From Acanthornis magna (Eukaryota; Chordata; Aves; Passeriformes; Acanthizidae), in NCBI GenBank assembly GCA_036785705.1, contig JAWUZG010000056.1:1551001-1615000 (forward strand): a stretch of DNA of 64,000 nt, given 5' to 3'. Positions 57,901 to 64,000 of this stretch are shown here, in pieces. Below the pieces are notes generated by a model, which was given only the letters and a program-made list of their open reading frames with translations, made no database searches and was not told the DNA's origin. The first letter of the stretch is position 1. Each line of letters opens with the position of its first letter. A program made the position numbers and the translations under genes.

Positions 57901-60900
57901 TTTTCAGATACCACCAGGTCTCGTTTCAGGGATCCACACATGGTAAATGATTTGATGGGATAGTAACAGGACCTGAATGAATCCACACTTAAGTGTCAGA
58001 CAAAAATATATGGCTTGTAAAAATAAAAAAAAGTAGGTACGTTACCATTTGCTGAAATCAATTTGCAGAGAATGGTCAACAGTGAGATCAGTTGGGCAGG
58101 CAGGATTGACTTTCACTGGATCTCCTCCAGCATTTCTCACAGCTTCCCTCATGGCAGCAAAATCCACCATTGCTGGAATTCCACTAATAGATGGAAAAAC
58201 AAAATAGTAAAACAACATGAGACCTTAACTTACTGAAATGCACACACTTCTTTTTAATTTTACTGAAGTCTAGAACTAGCTAAGTCCTATTTCAGAAAAT
58301 ATACTTGTTATTCTCTAAATTTTAAAGGACCCTGAACCATTTTTGAAGTCAGTGGAGTTGGTACACCCTCTCAACAAGCAACAGCATAGCTGAAGACAAT
58401 GTACCAGATGAGAACATGGCATCATCTCAAATACAATCACATTTCTCTTGTGTCTTGCTTGGCTTCTCAAGTGTGATGGTACTTCAGTACAGTAGGAATC
58501 TTTAGATACTCCTTACCTTTACAACAGAACCTTGCAAGCAATGTTTGTACTATACATTTAACACCTTAGCAAGTATTATTTGTCTAACAGAGCCATTTCT
58601 GAAGCTCACAGCATTTCACAAATATATTCATGCTCCTATGACATGAATAAGCACACCTAAAGTACGAAACAGAGAGGGGCAATGTTTATATAACACAGTA
58701 CTATATAAATCTTACTGGCTTTGCCTGCTGAGCAGATCTTACCTCATTTTTATTATCATCATAATTCCTTTTTTTAATTATCTCACTTCTTAACAAATAT
58801 ACAGAGTCAGCAAGACAGCTTAAATTGAATATTTGCAAATTGCTGAAGGACTGCCCTTTTAGCTATGCCATAGTCAAATCACAAAGAAAGTTAATATCCT
58901 AAGAGGCTGCTTTTTCAATATATGTATTATTCATGGATTCAACTGGATTACTCATTGTGGAGTAAGCAATATTTAATCTTCAATTATCTCATGGAAGAAA
59001 TGTCAGTGACAGTGTGAACTGTCAACCATGTGGCTACAGCCAAAACATCACCACTTCCATTTGTGTTCTGGCTCTTATCCTGTAAAGTGTTTCATGAAGG
59101 CCAGCAGTTTCAGCCTTGCCAACCTACCCCAAAGCCAGAGTACCCTACAGAACAACTCCTTGCATCATAGGGAAATACCACAAGGAATCTACCGCACAGA
59201 GAAGTGGTGCACAGGTTTCCACCTGGGTATCAAGGGGAGGTGTGATTTATTCTCAAGCCAAAGAACTGAACACAAATTCAGTGAGTTTGCACAGGTTCTT
59301 TCGGGGGGTTTGGTGCGCACACACTTACGTGAAGTCTTGAAGAACAACTCTGGCAGGACAGAAGGGCACTTCAACATGGTTCTGTTTTGTTTTCCAGTCC
59401 AAGATGTTCATAGCATCCGTTTCTTTCACTAAGAAGCCATCGCAGTTTCGGACGCTGGACTCAAACAACACTCGGATGGAGTAAGGCAGAGTATCTGGGG
59501 TGAAGCAAGGGACAGATCCCATGAGTGCAACACTTGCAGCTTTTTGAAATGACAATCTCACATTTCTAAGGAATTCCACTTTTCTACAGCTTGGAAGGAT
59601 GAGAGCTTCAGGCACCTGCTTTTCCAGTTGGCTTTGAGTTTAATCTTCCTTACACAATATGGAACAGTGAGCTGCACAATGTACACATCGCAGGAGATGA
59701 GTTATCCTATGGGGTTTCAATGGGAGATACCAATGGCTTGACCACACTGTTCAGGAAGTGACTTTTAATAAGGTACTTTATGCTGGCAGGGGAGAGATGC
59801 AAGGACTATAGACCTGGGATTATTGATCAGAGCAGGTCAAAAGCAACCACTACTGGAATACTCAAAACCATTTCACCTGAAAATTTCACCATTCCATTAC
59901 TCAAAATACCAAGCCAAAAGTAACCAATGGTAGAATATTATTTTCAACAAACAGTGATACAAAGACCAGAAACTATTCTGCCCATATGTCCTTTCAAAAT
60001 TAACACACTTCATAAAATGTAAAGAAGGACATTTCATTAAATACAGCTGGAGTTTGTTTGCTACTGATCCGAATTAAGGTACTGACAAGCAGCAGTTTTC
60101 TGCAAGAAAATAAAAAGGGAAATGGAAATGAGAATGAATAAGGAGGGAAGAGAAAAAACTCCCCAATGTCATTATCACTGCGAACAAACAAAATAAAACA
60201 ACAACTAACAAAAAAAATCAAGATTAATAGACATTTCTCCCCCAAATCCCACTATTTTCAGCATCATTCAAGCAGGCAAACAGTTCCACGAGAACACTAA
60301 GAAATATTAAAAAAGTTAGCTGGAAGAAGGTGAAACAATTAAGTTCAGGCTTTAATGAAGAAAAGATTTGGTGGCCTCAGCATAATCCAGTGGCTTGTCC
60401 ACAAACTATTAATATAGAATTTGCTGACTGTTCTCATTGTGTCTTTCTCAGATATTATCCACTGTTGTCTAGTTAGACAAGTCTATTTTGAGTCTATTTT
60501 GAGTTTAAGATTTAAGTAAACTTGAGTATAAAGATGTCATCAAAAAGGTCTAATGAACTTTCATGCCACCCCTCACTTGGTTTAAAAGCCAGGTTCCCAG
60601 AACAGAACTGGTTTGTTCAGGGTTACAAATCTCACTGCCCCAAGGGCTGCTTAGCACAAGCTCTGGAGCAGCAACTGCTTCTCTCCATGAGGCACCTGCA
60701 AGTTCCTATCCGCAACACCATGTGCAGCTTGGGGCTTTCCAGGATACAGGACAGCCCCAGAAATGAGATCACATCCAGCACAGGACCCTGTAGGAGGCTC
60801 TGGGACTGCTGTGCCTGACACACAGGAGCTGCAGGGAGACCTGAGCTGGCTCACCCTGAGGGGAGATGGCAACCTGACTGTAGCACCCGGCACCACCCAG

Positions 60901-63373
60901 GGACTGCAGGCTGTACTTAGCAGAAGCACCCAGTAAAACCACAGAAAAAGTCCCAGGGTGCAGGAAGGGACACTGGGCCTGGGTACAAGGGAAAAGCAGC
61001 TCACAAGGGAGTGTGGCTAAGCACAGGATCATGGGAGACAGTGGAATCTCTGTCCTCCCAGACTTCCACAGCTTCATCAAGAAAGGTTTCCCACATCAGC
61101 TCCAGCCCCAGCAAGAGCCTGGTCTAGATCTCCACATGTCCTGTCTGCCCTAAATCCTTCTGAGCTCTTCCCATTTTCCCCACAAATCTTAAACAGTAGA
61201 AAACTGGCAAATAAATGAATTAACATTTACATTAGTTATCTGATTAGTATCAACTGGCAATTAATGTCAAATTACAGTCAGAAGCCCCAAGGCAGAAGGC
61301 AAACAGGTAAAACTCAAACAGTTCTAGCAACAAATGCAGGAAGCAATTCCAGATGCTGGATTTGCTACCAGTGCTGTCCCACACTGTGTCTAGATGTTAT
61401 TTAGTATTTTGCCATCTTGAAGTTAACATGAGACTTCCAGCTTCTGCACAGAAGCTTCTATAGGAAGACAAAGATCCTCTTGGTGCAGTCTGTTTAGACT
61501 TCCAAGAATATCTTCAGGAACACCCACTGCTGCTCCAAGCTTTATGGCATATTTTAGCAGAAAGTTGTATATTGTTTTATTTCCAACCCTGTCATGAGGT
61601 TTTGCAAAAACTGCCGAGGAACTGCCTGGTTTTGTCACTACCACCGCACTGCTTCTCCCTGGACAAAGCCACCAACAGAAGCACTCTGTTTCCTCCATAT
61701 GTGCTTATCTGAAAGATTGACTTTGTTACTACAAGCAGGGGAAATATGCAAGAGTAGACAGCTGTTGCACAAAGTTTTAGCAGACACTGTGCACTGTGCC
61801 TCCTCTCTCTTCTCTTCAAGCAACACAGAGTTAATTTCTATGGTCAAATATGGGTTTAAAGTGAAATATCCCCTGGTATTTTTTTTATTCAAGAAGAATA
61901 TCACAAATTCTGTGAATACAGATGAATTCAGACTTAGAAAAACTGAAAAATATCCCAAAAGCCTTTCCTAAGTACCCGATAAAAGTATTTCAGTTTAACA
62001 TGAAAACAAAGGGAGGGAATAACACCAGTATGTTTTGATTACCTGCAAGACTAAAGCCTGTTCCAGCTGGCAGTGAGCAAAGCTCCCTCCCCTGCATGGA
62101 CTCCCCTCCCACCAAATGCGCAACATTGTGAGTTTTTAAAAGGCACTTGGACACAGAGACCCAATGGAGGTCTTTTTTGGCACAGACTGCTATTGCATAC
62201 TAATGACAAGATGAGATTAAGCAACAGCATGAGCACCACGAAACCTCACCCTGCAGCAGGAGCCATGTTCTAGCAAAGAGTCACCCACTATGTGAGGCTG
62301 CTGGAGAGGTGAAACTAGAACACCATGAAGCAGTACACAACTACAGTAAAAGCTATATTTATTTCTAAAGCATTTAATAGGAGTTCTTTGTCACTTCTTT
62401 TTTTTTCCAAAAGTGTAATTCTTCTGATTTGGAATACTGTTGAAAGCTGCAGATACACCTGTACTTTCTCCCTTACTGAAAAAAAAGCTACAAGTATTAC
62501 CCTTTACAACTTCAAAAATCAGTAAAAAAATTGGGAAATGATCAGCCTCCAAATACACCCATTAGGAATTGTCAGCTGCATCTCCTGCCATCGCAGGGCA
62601 GCCAGGAATGCAGTTTGCTGCTGGTACCACTCCAATTACACCCCAAGAGCATCCTACCATACTTGGCGCCTCCGAGCTTCGACACATTGTAAAACTTCTT
62701 TTCCGGGTGGTTTTCCAAAGCTTCAATGGCGGGCTGGTAAGGGCTTCCTGGGGGACGAAACAAATAAAGTTACAGCCACGAACAAATGGGTGGTTTCAGT
62801 ACTAATTGAGGACTCACAAAAAAAGATTTTATTTCTAATTATACCAAAAATAACGTTCCTCTAGACTGTAAATAAGTGTATATGGAAAGGTTTCTAAATG
62901 GATTGAGACATCTCGTGATGCAGATGTGTGACTAAGGTGAATTTTAAAAGCATCAGTAATAGTATATACATACAAGTCACGCAGGTCACCAGCACAGCCT
63001 GAACACACCTGACCTTTGTTGTCTCAGTTTGCCATCTACACACAGGATAAGACACCTCACCAGCGCAGATAAGATACATGGCTTTTAATATAGCAAGAAG
63101 CACAAAGCATTGACTGCCAAGCCAACGCCAAGAGAACAGGAGACAAAAATAAACCTCGCAGCAGCCATTAGGTACCCGGAATAAATAGCCCCCAGGAGGG
63201 AGCAGACAGCGGGGCGGGGACGGAGCCGCTCCCCCCCCCTCAGCGGGACCCCCGCGGCCTGGGACACCGCCGTTCGGCGGCGCAGAGGGCGAGGCGATGT
63301 CGCGGGCCGCGGTGTCCCGGCGGGCGGGGCGGCCCCGTCCCCGCAGTGACCGACCTGTCCTGGGAGGGTCCAT
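42994..63373 (-). CDS. IREB2: Iron-responsive element-binding protein 2 (IRP2)
   Basis: RNA-binding aconitase homologue. In iron-poor cells it binds iron-responsive elements in ferritin and transferrin-receptor mRNAs, and in iron-replete cells it is removed via FBXL5. Twenty-two coding exons (minus): 63355-63373, 62658-62747, 59329-59494, 58046-58183, 55808-56032, 54153-54222, 52957-53140, 52248-52387, 51705-51876, 50532-50632, 49974-50090, 48702-48861, 47729-47864, 47209-47293, 46449-46605, 46057-46181, 45652-45756, 45220-45362, 44624-44771, 44413-44535, 43715-43900, 42994-43104. All phases fit, giving 966 codons (human 963). Landmarks: the IRP2-only insertion in exon 5 (Cys 171/177/181), [13 protein letters not shown], cluster-type cysteines 515 (SCTNNCNPS), 581 and 584 (GYGCSTCVG), and [11 protein letters not shown] in domain 4. 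Stop TAG 42994-42996. Confidence 0.97.
43105..46448 (-). other. IREB2 3'-end introns (between exons 15 and 22)
   Basis: Short introns (43105-43714, 43901-44412, 44536-44623, 44772-45219, 45363-45651, 45757-46056, 46182-46448) separating clustered exons. Nothing else recognised. Confidence 0.75.
47209..48861 (-). CDS. IREB2: IREB2 exons 12-14, cluster-cysteine region
   Basis: Exons 48702-48861, 47729-47864 and 47209-47293 carry the three cysteines equivalent to the IRP1 iron-sulfur ligands: Cys515 in SCTNNCNPS, and Cys581 and Cys584 in [10 protein letters not shown]. In IRP2 these help control RNA binding. Reading phases are 0, 1 and 2 at the successive exon starts. Confidence 0.93.
49289..49315 (+). 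mobile_element. Possible CR1 tail remnant
   Basis: ATCCTCCAGAGGTCCCTTTC followed by AACCTC resembles the CR1 3' end on the plus strand. It is too short for certainty. Confidence 0.35.
55808..56032 (-). CDS. IREB2: IREB2 exon 5, IRP2-specific cysteine-rich insertion
   Basis: This exon encodes residues 138-213, the roughly 73-residue segment that distinguishes IRP2 from IRP1/aconitase. It starts [16 protein letters not shown], contains [18 protein letters not shown] (cysteines 171, 177, 181), and ends [15 protein letters not shown]. These cysteines were implicated in iron- or heme-linked turnover. The exon is conspicuously GC- and CpG-rich compared with its AT-rich introns. Confidence 0.95.
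56033..62657 (-). other. IREB2 introns 2-4
   Basis: Introns 56033-58045, 58184-59328 and 59495-62657. No coding segment apart from exons 3 and 4. Several GC-moderate open frames on both strands (for example 60651-61080) lack homology. Confidence 0.7.
62748..63354 (-). other. IREB2 intron 1
   Basis: 607-base intron, CpG-rich toward exon 1. Nothing coding is supported, and the long 311-codon minus-strand frame crossing it is a read-through of the GC-rich island. Confidence 0.75.
63355..63373 (-). CDS. IREB2: IREB2 exon 1 (start codon)
   Basis: ATG 63371-63373 in context GGCGATGG encodes MDPPRT plus one base, then donor ACAG|GTCGGT. It joins exon 2 (GA AGC CCT) to give RTGSPYQP, equivalent to the short first coding exon of mammalian IREB2. 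The C at donor position +3 is uncommon. Confidence 0.8.
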
Positions 63374-63383
63374 CGCCGGCGAC

Positions 63384-63386
63384 CAT
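63384..63386 (-). promoter_or_regulatory. IREB2: Upstream ATG overlapping the IREB2 start
   Basis: ATGG in strong context (GACATGG), 13 bases before the IREB2 ATG and out of frame. After splicing its frame runs into exon 2 and stops after 18 codons (ending PLPARH, TGA). It matters only if transcription starts upstream of 63386. Confidence 0.5.
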
Positions 63387-63681
63387 GTCAGCGTGAGGGA
63401 GCGGGCCGGGGGGCGCCGGCGGGCCGGCAGCTCTCGCGAGACTGCGCCCCACGCCCCGCCCCTCCACCGCGGGGGCGCCGCTCTCGCGAGAATGAGCACC
63501 CTGCCGGGGAGGAAAGGGCACGAGATCGCGCGAGGCTTGGCGGAGAGGGCGGAAGTAGCCAGGAGAGGGCCCCGCCTGCTCTCGCGATAGCAATGGCGAG
63601 AGCGCGGGCGGAGCTGCCCGGGCAGGACGTGCTGGGGGCGGGCCGTGCCGGGGGTGGGGCCGTGGGCGCCGCGCTGTGGCG

Positions 63682-63695
63682 CCGCCTGGTGGCGC
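63682..63695 (+). promoter_or_regulatory. CTCF-like site
   Basis: CCGCCTGGTGGCGC differs at one position from the CTCF core consensus. It lies at the outer edge of the IREB2 island. Confidence 0.3.
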
Positions 63696-63809
63696 GGCGC
63701 GGTACCGCGGGAGGAGCGGGGCAGCTCCGGGCGGTGTCCCCGGGGCCAGGTCTGTCCCATCCCCGTGCGATGCTGAGGGGTGGAATGAGCCCTAATGGTC
63801 ACACACTTC

Positions 63810-64000
63810 CACTTCAAGCCCCATCCCACCCGACACTGACGGCTTCCAGGGTTCGGGAGTCCATAACCTCCCTGGATAACCTGTTCCAGTGCCTCACCAT
63901 CCTCACTGTAAAGAATTTCTTCCTAATATCTAATCAGAATTTCCCCCTTTCAATTTGTACCCACACCCCCTTGTCCTATCACTATAGTTCCTCCCATTTT
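63810..64000 (-). mobile_element. CR1 LINE fragment, cut by window end
   Basis: The plus strand shows the CR1 antisense hallmark: CTTCCAGGGTTCGGGAGTCC, then AACCTGTTCCAGTGCCTCAC and GTAAAGAATTTCTTCCTAAT, then CCCTTGTCCTATCACTA. The element therefore lies on the minus strand. Its extreme 3' end is missing at the left, and the remainder runs off the window. Confidence 0.92.

Larger units (their letters stand above)
63180..63720 (-). promoter_or_regulatory. IREB2: IREB2 CpG-island promoter with three CGCG motifs
   Basis: GC-rich island around the IREB2 start. TCTCGCGAGA occurs at 63432-63441 and 63482-63491, and TCTCGCGATA at 63580-63589. An ETS-type GGAAGT lies at 63551-63556. TCTCGCGAGA is a promoter element of housekeeping genes bound by BANP. 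No TATA box is seen. Confidence 0.7.

Noticed and set aside
62894..63829. 311-codon minus-strand frame
   Set aside because: It reads through the IREB2 CpG island and intron 1 and would override the well-supported splice at 63355. Low-complexity Arg/Pro/Gly content.

Overview
This is vertebrate nuclear DNA, almost certainly from a bird. The split exons with GT-AG introns, CpG-island promoters and poly(A) signals are those of a vertebrate. The bird call rests on the CR1 LINE fragments (positions 283-346 and about 63810-64000), the compact introns, the scarcity of microsatellites and SINEs, and proteins nearly identical to avian and mammalian orthologues. I cannot name the species.

The window carries the block known in human 15q25.1, in reverse orientation: CHRNA3 (+, last two coding exons), then CHRNA5, PSMA4, HYKK and IREB2, all on the minus strand and all complete in coding sequence. 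I rebuilt every exon from splice sites and reading phase. The resulting lengths are CHRNA5 468 aa, PSMA4 261 aa, HYKK 373 aa and IREB2 966 aa, which equal or nearly equal the usual family lengths. I saw no frameshift or premature stop in any of them.

Layout: 1-4345 is the CHRNA3 3' part. 4345-6680 is the probable CHRNA5 3' UTR, tail to tail with CHRNA3. 6681-20939 is CHRNA5, with an 8.4-kb first intron and a CpG-island promoter at 20.33-21.40 kb. 21.4-26.95 kb is AT-rich intergenic DNA with two unassigned exon-like segments. 26.95-32.03 kb is PSMA4. 32.03-33.0 kb is its GC-rich promoter plus a 36-bp minisatellite. 33.0-37.5 kb is HYKK, with a CpG-island promoter near 38.0-38.3 kb. About 39.84-63.37 kb is IREB2, with a CpG-island promoter at 63.18-63.72 kb holding three TCTCGCGAGA-type motifs. 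A CR1 fragment closes the window.

The genes do not form one pathway. CHRNA3 and CHRNA5 encode subunits that co-assemble in ganglionic and habenular nicotinic receptors. PSMA4 is a 20S proteasome alpha subunit, HYKK phosphorylates 5-hydroxylysine, and IREB2 is the iron-regulated RNA-binding protein IRP2. No novel molecular system was found. The most useful leads are a possible alternative signal-peptide exon for CHRNA5 (13330-13423), two orphan exon-like segments between PSMA4 and CHRNA5, the CHRNA3/CHRNA5 poly(A) crossover, the triple CGCG-motif IREB2 promoter with an overlapping uORF, and a perfect 13-bp hairpin with local duplications in a PSMA4 intron.
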